Source: Deltaproteobacteria bacterium
GTDB taxonomy: Bacteria; Desulfobacterota; GWC2-55-46
DNA: 64,000 nt
NCBI GenBank assembly: GCA_016218105.1
Contig: JACRET010000005.1
Location: 175,446-239,445, forward strand
Direction: 5' to 3'
Of this stretch, positions 1 to 8,543 are shown in pieces. The notes below the pieces were generated by a model. The model was not told the DNA's origin. It worked only from the letters and a program-made list of their open reading frames with translations, and searched no databases. A program made the translations under genes and the position numbers. How positions within the stretch are numbered: the stretch's first letter is position 1; each line of letters begins with the position of its first letter.

Positions 1-83
1 GGATCGTCCTAAAACAGGCTGGAATTTCAAGCCCCCCGCCGCCACTGCGTAAGCATACATCCGCCGGGAAACCGGCCTCACGC

Positions 84-118
84 TGAAAAAACAAAAGGCG
101 GAGGATACCCCCCCGCCC
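84..118 (-). terminator. Rho-independent terminator of the fumarate reductase operon
   Basis: A stem GGCGG/CCGCC extended by further G:C pairs (97-117) is followed on the minus strand by TTTTGTTTTTT. It sits directly downstream of the fumarate reductase flavoprotein gene, the last gene of the long minus-strand operon, and so probably ends that transcript. Confidence 0.7.
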
Positions 119-129
119 TTTTTCAAAAT

Positions 130-1779
130 CTAGCCGACCTGCCTCGACCTGACATGGTCAGGCGCGTAGTTAGGCAGCAGTATTGGGCTCAACTCCCCGC
201 CCTTTATGCCCGCCTTGTCTATCTCGTTGTTGAAATCATCGATATGCTGTAGAGTTATCTTGTCTGAGGCCTTGGCGGTCTTCGCGTACTCGGCAGCTTT
301 TATGCCCGCCCTTCTCCCGAAGACCAGGACGTCCAGGAGCGAGTTGCCCATAAGACGGTTCCTGCCATGCACTCCGCCAGCCACTTCTCCGGCGCTGAAG
401 AGCCCGTCTATTCCTGTCCTTGACCACTCGTCTATCTTTATGCCGCCGTTCTGATAATGGAGCGTCGGGTATATCAGCATCGGGACCTTGCTTATGTCTA
501 TATCGTAGCGCTTGAACTGTATGTACTTCGCCGGAAGCTCTTTCCTTACCGTTCCTTCGCCGTGGAGCATGTCTATCATCGGGGAGTCGAGCCATACGCC
601 GAACCTGCCCGTGGGCGTTACAATACCTTTCCCTATGTCGAGGCATTCCCTGAGAACGCATGCCGATTCAACGTCCCTCGGCTCAAGCGGGAAGCAGAAC
701 TGCTCTCCCTCGGCATTGAGGAGCTGCGCCCCAAGCCCCCTGACCTTCTCCGTTATGAGGAGGCCTACGTTCTGCTCGGGGTATATGGCGCCCGTGGGGT
801 GGTACTGGGTGGAATCGAGGTCCTGTATGCTGGCCCCGGCCCTGTACGCCATAACGATACCGTCGGCGGTTGCGCCGTAGTGGTTTGTCGTCGGGAATCC
901 CTGGATGTGAAGCCTTCCGAAGCCGCCTGTAGCCACAAGCACGGCCTTTGCCCTGACTATATAGTATTCCTTTGTCTCAAGATTATATAATACCGCGCCG
1001 GCGGCCTTTCCATCCTTGTCCATAATAAGCTCGACCGCGGGGGAGAACTCGAGTATCTTTATGTCATTGCTTCTATTGCGGGCCTCATCCCTTAAGACCC
1101 TCATTATCTCCGCGCCGGTCATGTCGCCCGCGGAGTGCATCCTTTTACGGGACGTGCCCCCGCCGTGCCTTACCTGCATCCTGCCGGAGGGGTACTTGTC
1201 GAACATCATCCCCAGGTCTTCAAGCCAGTTTATGATAAGCGGGGCGTCGTTAGTAAGCGCGGCTACCAGGGCCGGCTGGTTTGAGAAATGCCCGCCGCCT
1301 ATGACGTCGAGGTAATGGAGGTACGGAGAGTCCGCTTCCTGTGTTGCGCCCTGTATGCCGCCTTCGGCCATTACGGTATTTGAATCGCCGTGGCGAAGCT
1401 TTGTGGAAATCAGCACCTTAAGACCCGCTTCCTGAGCGGCCAACGCAGCGGCAGTTCCGGCGCCGCCGGCCCCGATAACGAGGAGGTCCGTTGAATAATC
1501 CGTTCTGGAGAGGTCGAGGGCCTTTGTGTCGAGCCTGGATTTGGACTCAAGGAGGGTTGCCACCTCTTCGGGGAGTTCCATCCCCTTATTCGGGCCTACA
1601 AGGAGCTTCCTTCTTCCGTCGTGCTTGTAGTCAGGGTGGTACTTCTTGAGCCACACCTGCCTCTCTTCCATCGTGAGCGCCGGAAAGTGCTCTCCTTTTC
1701 TGGCCTTTTCGACCCTTGCGGGCCTGGTGGCCTCGGCCTTCTTGATCAGTTCCTTGAGAACTGTGGTATATCCGCTCAT
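130..1779 (-). CDS. Soluble fumarate reductase flavoprotein subunit (TfrA/FrdA-like)
   Basis: Catalytic flavoprotein of the succinate dehydrogenase/fumarate reductase family, 549 aa, expected to interconvert fumarate and succinate on FAD in the cytoplasm. Seen: dinucleotide-binding GAGGAG at residues 103-108, the substrate-site HPTG, a VRGLGA segment matching the family RGxGG loop, HYQNGGI, and a C-terminal FAD segment ending RNRLMGNSLLD. At the place of the family SHTVAAEGG motif, whose His carries covalent FAD in membrane enzymes, this protein has SNTVMAEGG, so FAD is probably bound noncovalently, as reported for methanogen thiol:fumarate reductase TfrA. No SdhC/SdhD membrane anchor gene is nearby, which fits a soluble enzyme. 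GGAGGA precedes the ATG. It is the last gene of the mdh-fum-hdr-flx operon. Reductase rather than oxidase direction is inferred from the neighbours. Confidence 0.9.
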   Translation of the reverse strand: MSGYTTVLKELIKKAEATRPARVEKARKGEHFPALTMEERQVWLKKYHPDYKHDGRRKLLVGPNKGMELPEEVATLLESKSRLDTKALDLSRTDYSTDLLVIGAGGAGTAAALAAQEAGLKVLISTKLRHGDSNTVMAEGGIQGATQEADSPYLHYLDVIGGGHFSNQPALVAALTNDAPLIINWLEDLGMMFDKYPSGRMQVRHGGGTSRKRMHSAGDMTGAEIMRVLRDEARNRSNDIKILEFSPAVELIMDKDGKAAGAVLYNLETKEYYIVRAKAVLVATGGFGRLHIQGFPTTNHYGATADGIVMAYRAGASIQDLDSTQYHPTGAIYPEQNVGLLITEKVRGLGAQLLNAEGEQFCFPLEPRDVESACVLRECLDIGKGIVTPTGRFGVWLDSPMIDMLHGEGTVRKELPAKYIQFKRYDIDISKVPMLIYPTLHYQNGGIKIDEWSRTGIDGLFSAGEVAGGVHGRNRLMGNSLLDVLVFGRRAGIKAAEYAKTAKASDKITLQHIDDFNNEIDKAGIKGGELSPILLPNYAPDHVRSRQVG

Positions 1780-1797
1780 CTTTCCTCCATCAACAAA

Positions 1798-1866
1798 CAG
1801 TTATCGGTTGACGGTTACCGGTTACCGGCCTTTAGTTTTTTTCTGGCAACCGATAACGGATAACTG
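1798..1866. repeat. Imperfect inverted repeat between the two fumarate reductase genes
   Basis: The left arm begins CAGTTATCGGTTG and the right arm ends CGATAACGGATAACTG; the two are inverted and imperfect, with extra GGTTACCGG units between them. It fills the whole 91-bp gap between the Fe-S subunit and flavoprotein genes, so its RNA hairpin lies inside the operon transcript and could adjust the ratio of the two subunits. Confidence 0.6.
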
Positions 1867-1870
1867 AAAA

Positions 1871-2656
1871 CTACAGGTTTTTTGTATCTTTAGGCATCCA
1901 CTTGCCTGATTCGGCGAGGTCTGGCTCGCGCTCCCTCTCTACGTAGAGCTTTTTGACGTCTTCCTGCTTCATGGAGTTGAGCTCATCAAGCATCTTCTCG
2001 TACTTGCCGCTCCTTACTTCCTCAACCCTTTTCTTTACATGCTCCGCTTTGTGAAGGATGTATTTGCCGTAAACCCTCCGGACGAACATGGCGGCCATGT
2101 ACTGGGAAATCTGGGCGGGACAGCGTGACGTGCAAAGTCCGCACATTACGCAGTCAAAGCTCTTTAAAGCGGCGCCTTTAAGGTCGCCCCTTTTCATAAG
2201 GGCTATATAGTCCATCACGTCTATATCCATCGGGCACGTCCTTGTGCAGGTGCCGCAGCCGACGCACTTGAATACCTCCGGATAAAGCCTTCTTAATTCC
2301 TCGTGCGGGGTGCCCTGGATGTTATCGAGGTCATAACCCGGCCTGTTGGCAGGGAAAAACGGAAGCTGCATTATTATCATGTTGGGCTCGGCCACAGTCT
2401 GGCAGGCAAGCCCTGAACGGAGCCTGTAGTCACCGATGAAACGGTAGAAAGTGCCGCAAGCGCCGCAGATACCGCCCCTGCAGCCGCATCCGCGGACGTA
2501 TGAGTAGCCGGCGTATTCGACCGCTTTCATGATCGTCAGCGTCTCAGGCACCATATACTCCCTGCCCATGATGTATATGGGTATCATCTTGGCGCCTTCG
2601 GGCGGGATGGTCCTGTCGCCGGTCGCTAGGGTCTTGAGTTTCTTGTCTTCTGCCAT
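1871..2656 (-). CDS. Fumarate reductase iron-sulfur subunit (TfrB/SdhB-like, without HdrB domain)
   Basis: Electron-transfer subunit, 261 aa. A plant-type [2Fe-2S] domain is shown by C57, C59, C64, C67 and C85. Two [4Fe-4S] motifs follow: C131, C134, C137, C141 and C169, C172, C175, C179 (each CxxCxxCxxxC). The last ~60 residues are charged and helical. Methanogen TfrB has an SdhB-like half fused to an HdrB-like half; here only the SdhB/HdrC-like half is present and HdrB is encoded separately upstream in the operon. GGGAG lies before the ATG. It should pass electrons to the flavoprotein encoded next. Fe-S content is read from the cysteines; the partner assignment is from gene order. Confidence 0.88.
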   Translation of the reverse strand: MAEDKKLKTLATGDRTIPPEGAKMIPIYIMGREYMVPETLTIMKAVEYAGYSYVRGCGCRGGICGACGTFYRFIGDYRLRSGLACQTVAEPNMIIMQLPFFPANRPGYDLDNIQGTPHEELRRLYPEVFKCVGCGTCTRTCPMDIDVMDYIALMKRGDLKGAALKSFDCVMCGLCTSRCPAQISQYMAAMFVRRVYGKYILHKAEHVKKRVEEVRSGKYEKMLDELNSMKQEDVKKLYVEREREPDLAESGKWMPKDTKNL

Positions 2657-2687
2657 GGCTATTCTCCCGGATTATACAATATCAGTA

Positions 2688-3527
2688 TTAGAAATCATTA
2701 TACATCTTCTTGACTTCAGCGGCCGTATAGACGGGGCCTTCCTTGCAGACATATACGTCCCCGACATTGCACCTTCCGCACTTGCCCACACCGCACTTCA
2801 TCTTGTTCTCAAGGGTAGTGTAGACGTTTTCGTCGCTGAAGCCGAGTTTGGCAAGCGTGTTTATGACGAACTTGATCATTATAGGCGGGCCGCATGTGAC
2901 GGCAACCGTGTTCTCAGCCGCGGGGGCGGTCTCCTCAAGGACTGTCGGAACAAAACCCACTTTACCCTTCCAGTCAGGGGTCTGCCCGCCCGGGTCAACG
3001 GTCTGGACGAGCCTGACGTCGTTCCTGTCTTCCCAGTGCTGAAGCTCGTTCTTATATACCAGGTCGGCTACGGTCTTCGCGCCGTATACTATCGTTATCT
3101 TCCCGAACTCCTCTCTCCTGTCGAGGCAGTTCCAGATGACCGAGCGCACAGGCGGAAGCCCTATGCCTCCGGCGATAAATACAAGGTTCTTCCCTTTCCA
3201 ATCATCTACCGGGAACCAGTTCCCATAAGGCCCGCGAAACCCCATCGTATCGCCTATCGAAAGCTCGGAAAGCCCGCCGGTCACCCTCCCGGACCTCCTG
3301 AAGGTGCACTGTATGTAGCCCTTGCGCGTGGGGGCCGAGGCGATGCAGAAGGTAGACTCCCCAAGCCCGAACGCGGAGTACAAGCCGAACTGGCCGGTCT
3401 TGAAGTCGAACGATTCACGCAAGGCCTTGTCCTTGAATACCAATCTGAAGCTCCTTACGTCAGGGGCCTCTTCGTATATATCCTCGATCGTGACTAAATT
3501 GGGTAGATAGATATTGTTCATAATCAT
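2688..3527 (-). CDS. flxA: FAD/NAD(P)H-binding oxidoreductase subunit (FlxA / sulfhydrogenase gamma-like)
   Basis: Ferredoxin-NADP reductase fold, about 279 aa: an FAD domain in the first ~100 residues, a nucleotide-binding domain with AGGIGLPPVRS and VTCGPPIMIK, and a C-terminal [2Fe-2S] patch with CGVGKCGRCNVG and a later Cys, as in dihydroorotate dehydrogenase electron-transfer subunits and hydrogenase gamma subunits. It is the predicted NAD(P)H entry point of the complex. The chosen start is the ATG at 3527, which has AAGGA about 5 bases upstream; a longer frame to 3614 has no clear binding site. Together with flxB, flxC, mvhD and hdrABC it matches the FlxABCD-HdrABC arrangement known from sulfate reducers and fermenters. 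Confidence 0.85.
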   Translation of the reverse strand: MIMNNIYLPNLVTIEDIYEEAPDVRSFRLVFKDKALRESFDFKTGQFGLYSAFGLGESTFCIASAPTRKGYIQCTFRRSGRVTGGLSELSIGDTMGFRGPYGNWFPVDDWKGKNLVFIAGGIGLPPVRSVIWNCLDRREEFGKITIVYGAKTVADLVYKNELQHWEDRNDVRLVQTVDPGGQTPDWKGKVGFVPTVLEETAPAAENTVAVTCGPPIMIKFVINTLAKLGFSDENVYTTLENKMKCGVGKCGRCNVGDVYVCKEGPVYTAAEVKKMYNDF

Positions 3528-3678
3528 CTGGTTCCTTAACTTACTGATCTGAAAATCCGTGTTTGCAGATGGCCGGCTGCTAGGAAGGGGGAGGGGTTGA
3601 ACCGGAGCATACATTTTTAGTATGTGAGGATTCTAGCCCGAAGCCCTGACAACGCAGATGGCCGCTTAGAACACAAAT

Positions 3679-4689
3679 TTATTTCGAAAACTCCTCCATC
3701 ACCTCGGTTATGTCAAGCCTCACCGGGCAGACCCTTATGCACCTGCCGCACCCTACGCATCCTTTGGACGAGAACTTGTTTGGGTAAAAGTTGAACTTGC
3801 ACATGAACCTGTTACGCCACCTCTGGTACTGATAGTGCCTGGGGTTATGTCCGCTTGCGTGCAGGGTGAAGGTATCGTACTGGCACGAGTCCCAGTTCTT
3901 CCTTCTCTCGCCCTCGAACGCCGTGCCCTCGTCAGTGATATCGAAACAGTGGCAGGTAGGGCATACGAATGTGCAGGCCCCGCATCCTATGCACTTCCTG
4001 GTAAGCCTTCCCCATACAGGGTCGTCGTAATGGTCTTTTTTGGAAAGCCTCCCGCTTATCTTTTCGAGATCTATCGTATTGATCCTTGGCGGCATGAAAA
4101 GGGTTTTGGCCTTTTCATCCCCGGCTTCCGAGAATACGGCCTTGTGCTTTTCAACAAACGTCTTGCCCTTTTCAGAAACAGCCTCCGCGATAAAGTCCCC
4201 GGCCTCCGTCTCTTTCAGATAAAGGTCAGAGCCTGCCTTCGACTCGGGCGAAAGGTCAACGGTGGTGCAGAAACACGCCTCGTCGCCGCGCGTACACGCC
4301 ACAGTAACAACGACCGTGTAGTCTTCCCTTTTGGTGTAGAACTCATCTACGAAGTCCCATGTGAATACGGCCCTTAAGGACGCCAGGCTCGCGGCCTCGC
4401 ACGGCCTCGCGCCGAATATTACGGTCTCCCCGGCCTCGATGTCCGCCCCCTTGAGCCCAATCCCCTCTTTCCTTACGGTAAACTCCGCCACGACCTCTGT
4501 CTGGGGGAATACGTACTCCTTATAAGAGTTCCTTGGAAGTATGTAATCCGGCGCGATATCCCCGGCCTTCCGTATGGACTTGAATACCACCTGTCTCGCC
4601 TCAAGCGAGGGCGCGATAAAACGGCCGCCTTTGGTTACCGACTCTATTAATCTTCCGAGGTCTTCTTTTTTTAATAATTTATTTGTCAT
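3679..4689 (-). CDS. flxB: 4Fe-4S dicluster subunit (FlxB / hydrogenase beta-like)
   Basis: 336-aa iron-sulfur protein of the HyhB/sulfhydrogenase beta family. The N-terminal ~220 residues form the conserved domain, including FGARPCEAASL. Two C-terminal ferredoxin motifs begin at C233 (CxxCxxCxxxCP) and C311 (CxxCxxCxxxCP), and extra cysteines near residues 129-131 and 244-247 may hold another cluster. It should wire the flavin subunit FlxA to FlxC and MvhD. It lies between flxA and flxC in the operon, with gaps of about 150 and 90 bases. The gap to flxA shows no hairpin or other feature I recognise. Confidence 0.83.
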   Translation of the reverse strand: MTNKLLKKEDLGRLIESVTKGGRFIAPSLEARQVVFKSIRKAGDIAPDYILPRNSYKEYVFPQTEVVAEFTVRKEGIGLKGADIEAGETVIFGARPCEAASLASLRAVFTWDFVDEFYTKREDYTVVVTVACTRGDEACFCTTVDLSPESKAGSDLYLKETEAGDFIAEAVSEKGKTFVEKHKAVFSEAGDEKAKTLFMPPRINTIDLEKISGRLSKKDHYDDPVWGRLTRKCIGCGACTFVCPTCHCFDITDEGTAFEGERRKNWDSCQYDTFTLHASGHNPRHYQYQRWRNRFMCKFNFYPNKFSSKGCVGCGRCIRVCPVRLDITEVMEEFSK

Positions 4690-4779
4690 AAAAGTTATCT
4701 GTCTATCGATTTTTCAGTTCCCGGTTATCCTGTTTTTTCATATGCGCTCGCGCGGATTATAAAACCCGGCAGCCGGCAA

Positions 4780-5673
4780 CTACTTTATGAAATTCTCCTT
4801 GTCATCCGGGCTGAAGACTATCATCGGCGGATGCGTCTTCTCGTCATATCCCGAGCGGAACTCAAACGCGTCTTTTACCACCTGTATCATCTTCTGATTT
4901 ATGAGGTTCAAGGGGATATTTACCGGACACGCCCTCTCGCACTCGCCACAAAACGTACACCTTCCGACGAGGTGCATCGCCCTGGTAAGATTCCAGGAGA
5001 GGTTGCCTCTCGGATGCGCCGAGGTCTCTATCCACTGCGGCATATTCTTCTCGGTAATGCACCTTTCGCAGTAGCAGAGCGAGCATACCTGCCTGCAGGC
5101 GTAGCATTTTACGCACCTTGAGAACTCGTTTATCCAGAACGCCCACTTTTCGGACTGGGGCGCGGCGTCCAGCGCCTTGATCTTGTCAAAGACCATGCCC
5201 GTGGGCGCTTCAGGCGAGGTAAACGCGGACTTTTCGCCGATCACGAAATCAGCCACGTGCGGGTTTCTTACGTCGCAGTTGTGGCACTTGGTCGGCATTA
5301 TCTCCGGCTTTAATCCACCCTGCCATAATTCCTGCCTGTATACGACTCCGTTGCAGGTCATGCCGATAATAAAGACGTCTTCCCTCTTGAACTGCGCTTC
5401 TGTTATGAGGACGACAATATTTTTTATATCGCAGCCCTTGGCTACGATCGCGGGCCTTCCTAGCGCCTGTATATCCTTGAACTTCCGTGTAAGGTAGACC
5501 GACAGGTTATTAACGCAGAGCGGGTTGAACACAAGATTGTCCGCTTCAGCCGGATCGGTTATAAAAACAGGCGTCGTCTTTGTCCTGGCCCTGTTCCATC
5601 CATAGCCTATTACTACCTTGACCTCGCCGGAGGTTAGAAGCTCTTTTGCTTTTTCTCTTAATTTATTTTCCAT
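4780..5673 (-). CDS. flxC: 4Fe-4S dicluster electron-transfer subunit (FlxC-like)
   Basis: About 297 aa. The N-terminal domain resembles the F420 hydrogenase/dehydrogenase beta family (IGYGWNRAR; a GMTCNGVVYR segment). The C-terminal third has a cysteine-rich CVKCYACRQVCSLCYC stretch and a CTFCGECERACP ferredoxin motif. The frame runs up to 5787, but the ATG at 5673 has AAGGGA just upstream and starts where family similarity begins, so I prefer it. Transcribed between the 73-aa protein gene and flxB. The role as an Fe-S relay between FlxB and MvhD/HdrA follows from the known FlxABCD-HdrABC layout. Confidence 0.8.
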   Translation of the reverse strand: MENKLREKAKELLTSGEVKVVIGYGWNRARTKTTPVFITDPAEADNLVFNPLCVNNLSVYLTRKFKDIQALGRPAIVAKGCDIKNIVVLITEAQFKREDVFIIGMTCNGVVYRQELWQGGLKPEIMPTKCHNCDVRNPHVADFVIGEKSAFTSPEAPTGMVFDKIKALDAAPQSEKWAFWINEFSRCVKCYACRQVCSLCYCERCITEKNMPQWIETSAHPRGNLSWNLTRAMHLVGRCTFCGECERACPVNIPLNLINQKMIQVVKDAFEFRSGYDEKTHPPMIVFSPDDKENFIK

Positions 5674-5756
5674 CTTCCCTTGTCTTGTCTCTTCCAGGAA
5701 CGAATGTGGCCAGGCGGCCTTCTTTAAAATCAGGCCAAAGCCCCTTTCGCGTTCCC

Positions 5757-5978
5757 TTAATCTATCGGCACCTTGAACTTCATGCACTTTACTGGGTTAA
5801 GCTGTATCTTGTCGGCCCCTATTTCTCTTATGCGCCTGATGACCGCGTCTTTCAGGTCTCTTATGGTGTCTTCAGAGTCCGTCCCCCTGACCTCGATCCC
5901 AACCTCCGGGCAGCTCGCCTTATATGTGCCGTCCTCCATCTCAACAAGAATCGCGCTGACAGAGACCTCGTTAGCCAT
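5757..5978 (-). CDS. Small HicB-like protein within the hdr-flx operon
   Basis: 73-aa protein between mvhD (24 bases upstream) and flxC (83 bases downstream). The middle, GTYKASCPEVGIEVRG followed by a helix SEDTIRDLKDAVIRRIREI, resembles the beta-strand/helix core of HicB-type antitoxin-like domains. There is no HicA partner and no DNA-binding tail. It is cotranscribed with the Fe-S genes and could be an assembly or accessory factor. The fold is judged by eye; the function is unknown. Confidence 0.6.
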   Translation of the reverse strand: MANEVSVSAILVEMEDGTYKASCPEVGIEVRGTDSEDTIRDLKDAVIRRIREIGADKIQLNPVKCMKFKVPID

Positions 5979-6002
5979 AAGCCCTTTTCTCCCCTATCTA
6001 CC

Positions 6003-6470
6003 TTATTCTGCGGCCGTCTTTTCCTTTAACCCTTTATACTCCATGAACGGCCCGAGAATTTTCACCTCATCCGTGACCTTGTTTATGAGGTCTACCCATT
6101 TTATGGCCTCGGATGCCGAGACCCATGAAAAATGGAGCCTCCGCATATCGATGCCGGCAAACTCCATCAGGTGCTTGAAACCTATCCAGCGGCGTCTGGC
6201 GTGGTAATTGCCCGTCGTGTAGTGGCAGTCGCCTGGGTGGCAGCCTGACACCAGAACCCCGTCCGCCCCATTCTCAAACGCCTTTATTATGAACAGCGGG
6301 TCTATCCTGCCCGTGCAGGGGAGCTTTATGATACGGACGTTAGGCCTGTACTCCATCCTGCTCGTGCCCGCGAGGTCCGCCCCGGCGTAAGTGCACCAGT
6401 TGCAGACAAACGCCATTATCTTGGGTTCGAATGAGCCCTGATTTTCGTTATGTTCAACGTGTCCTGACAT
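6003..6470 (-). CDS. mvhD: MvhD/FlxD-type [2Fe-2S] protein
   Basis: 155 aa, hydrogenase iron-sulfur subunit delta family (MvhD/FlxD). The family pattern is visible: C23 and C26 in FVCNWCTYAG, C52 in KLPCTGR, and C77 and C82 in SGCHPGDCHY. In characterised complexes MvhD docks on HdrA and delivers electrons from a hydrogenase, formate dehydrogenase or Flx module to the bifurcating flavin. Its gene starts 19 bases after hdrA ends, which supports the same pairing here. Confidence 0.92.
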   Translation of the reverse strand: MSGHVEHNENQGSFEPKIMAFVCNWCTYAGADLAGTSRMEYRPNVRIIKLPCTGRIDPLFIIKAFENGADGVLVSGCHPGDCHYTTGNYHARRRWIGFKHLMEFAGIDMRRLHFSWVSASEAIKWVDLINKVTDEVKILGPFMEYKGLKEKTAAE

Positions 6471-6489
6471 ATCTATCCCGTTTCCTGAT

Positions 6490-8463
6490 TTAGAACGAAT
6501 TTATGGCCGCGAACACCTGCTCGTCGGTATACCCGCGAAGGTCTATCGATTTGCTCCTGCACGCCGCGACGCATACGCCGCAGCCCTGGCATACGCCCTC
6601 GTTTACCCTCGCCAGCCACCTTACGATGTTGCCCTGCCTGTCCTTTACGTGGTCCCTCTCTATCGCAGAGTACGGGCACGCCGTGACGCAGTCCCAGCAG
6701 GCGTTGCAGGTCGCCTTGTTTACGACCGAAGTAATCGGCTCTCTCGCCATTTCATCGGCCGAAAAAAGGGCCAATACCTTGCTTGCCGCCGCGGAGCCCT
6801 GCGCGACCGACTCCGGTATATCCATAGGGCCCATGCAGGTCCCGGCGAGGAATATGCCTGCCGTTACCGTTTCAACCGGGCGTAGCTTCGGGTGGTACTC
6901 GTTATAGAACTTGTACTTGTCGTATCCGATGCCGAGCTTCTGCGCGAGCGTGTCCGCGCCTTCCCTCGATACTATCGCCGTGGCGAGAACGACCATGTCC
7001 GCTTCTATCTCGACCTGGCTTCCGCTTAAAGTGTCCGCGCCCTGGACTATCACCTTGCCGTCTTTCTCATATACCCTTGAAACGCGGCCCCTCAGGTACA
7101 TCGCGTCGTCGTGCTCTATCGCCTTCCTTACGAACTCCTCATACCTCTTGCCGCCCGAGCGGATGTCCATGTAGAACACATACGACTGTCCGTCGTGAAC
7201 CTTATGCTTATAGAGCATCGTGTGCTTGGCGGTATACATGCAGCATACCTTCGAGCAGTAGGATACCCCCTTTTTCTCATCCCTTGAGCCTACGCACTGT
7301 ATAAAGACGACGTTCTTCGGCACCTTGTTGTCGGAGGGCCTTCTTATCTCGCCGCCTGTGGGGCCTGATGACGAAGCGAGCCTCTCGAACTGCATGCCGC
7401 TTATTACGTCCTTGATCCTGCCGTAGCCGTACTCGCCGAACCTCTCGTTAGGCATCAGCTGATAGCCCGTGGCCACGACTATCGCGCCGACCTCTTCGGT
7501 CACGATCTTGTCCTGCATCGTAAAGTCTATGCACTTCGGGCCGCAGACTACGGCGCAGGCGCCGCACTTGTCCTTCTGTATCTTATGGCAGTTCGGCGCG
7601 TCTATCACGGGGACGTTAGGCACGGACTGAGGGAAGGGCGTATAGATGACCTTCCTCTTGGCAAGGCCCAGCTCGAAGTGGCTTTCGGTCTTGAACGGGC
7701 ACTTCTCTATGCACTCGCCGCAGCCCGTGCAGCGGTCTTCATCCACATACTTCGACTTTCTTCTTATCTGAACGGTGAAGTTCCCGATATACCCGTCTAC
7801 CTTCTCGACCTCCGAGTAGGTATAGAGCTTTATGTTCTCGTTCAGTTCGGCCTCGACCATCTTCGGCGTCAAAATGCACTGCGAGCAGTCCATGGTCGGG
7901 AAGGTCTCGGAAAGGCGCGCCATGTTGCCGCCGATCGAAGGCTCCTTCTCCACAAGTATTACTTCCCTTCCGCCTTCCGCTATGTCAAGGGCGGCCTGTA
8001 TGCCTGCGATGCCGCCGCCGATCACGAGCGCTTTTTTCTTTACGGGTATCTTTATCTTCTTCAGAGGCTTGTTCTTCTTGAGCCTCTCTATGGTCATCCT
8101 TGTAAGGTCGATGGATTTAACCGTTCCAACTGCCTTCGTCTTGTCGTGATGTACCCAGGAGCACTGCTCCCTTATGTTCGTCACCTCGCACTGGTACGGA
8201 TTCAGGCCCGCGGCCTCCGCGGCCTTCCTGAAGGTCTTCTCGTGCATGTGCGGAGAGCAGGCCGATACGATTATGCCGTCAAGCTTATTGTCCTTGATGG
8301 CCTGCTTGAGCATGTCCTGCCCCGGGGATGAGCACATGAACTTATAGTCGCAGGTAAAGACCACCCCAGGGAGCTTACTCATCTCCTCGGCCACCTTTTT
8401 GGTGTCTACGGTAGCCGCTATGTTATTTCCGCACTGGCAGACAAAAACGCCTATCCTCGGCAT
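6490..8463 (-). CDS. hdrA: HdrA, flavin-containing electron-bifurcating subunit
   Basis: 657 aa, full-length heterodisulfide-reductase subunit A. The N-terminal domain carries VCQCGNN and SACSPHMHE. The FAD domain has VIGGGIAGIQAALD and the HdrA signature GGNMARLSETFPTMDCSQC. It continues with an internal ferredoxin motif CTGCGECIEKCP, further cysteines (CGACAVVCGPKC) and two C-terminal [4Fe-4S] motifs (CNACWDCVTACP and CQGCGVCVAACR). HdrA is known as the site of flavin-based electron bifurcation. With MvhD and Flx next to it and HdrB/HdrC upstream, it is the hub of the predicted complex. AGAGG precedes the ATG. Confidence 0.95.
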   Translation of the reverse strand: MPRIGVFVCQCGNNIAATVDTKKVAEEMSKLPGVVFTCDYKFMCSSPGQDMLKQAIKDNKLDGIIVSACSPHMHEKTFRKAAEAAGLNPYQCEVTNIREQCSWVHHDKTKAVGTVKSIDLTRMTIERLKKNKPLKKIKIPVKKKALVIGGGIAGIQAALDIAEGGREVILVEKEPSIGGNMARLSETFPTMDCSQCILTPKMVEAELNENIKLYTYSEVEKVDGYIGNFTVQIRRKSKYVDEDRCTGCGECIEKCPFKTESHFELGLAKRKVIYTPFPQSVPNVPVIDAPNCHKIQKDKCGACAVVCGPKCIDFTMQDKIVTEEVGAIVVATGYQLMPNERFGEYGYGRIKDVISGMQFERLASSSGPTGGEIRRPSDNKVPKNVVFIQCVGSRDEKKGVSYCSKVCCMYTAKHTMLYKHKVHDGQSYVFYMDIRSGGKRYEEFVRKAIEHDDAMYLRGRVSRVYEKDGKVIVQGADTLSGSQVEIEADMVVLATAIVSREGADTLAQKLGIGYDKYKFYNEYHPKLRPVETVTAGIFLAGTCMGPMDIPESVAQGSAAASKVLALFSADEMAREPITSVVNKATCNACWDCVTACPYSAIERDHVKDRQGNIVRWLARVNEGVCQGCGVCVAACRSKSIDLRGYTDEQVFAAINSF

Positions 8464-8504
8464 AAAGACCTCTTGGTTACCTTAAACAAAAATCCTTTTT
8501 CACA

Positions 8505-8543
8505 TCCCCTCCCTTGACGGGAGGGGATTAAGGGGAGGGTGAA
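8505..8543. repeat. REP-like hairpin, left flank of the DUF559 gene
   Basis: A strong hairpin CCCCTCCCTTGACGGGAGGGG is followed by a GGGGAGGGTGAA tail. The last codons and stop of the DUF559 gene read into it. A related hairpin in opposite orientation lies at the other end of that gene, and relatives occur at 16650, 22881 and 33438. Confidence 0.75.

Noticed and set aside
2529..3497. 322-aa plus-strand open frame
   Set aside because: It lies opposite the flxA and tfrB genes, which have clear motifs and ribosome binding sites; composition only.
7585..8331. 248-aa plus-strand open frame
   Set aside because: It is antisense to hdrA, rich in Leu/Arg, with no recognisable domain.
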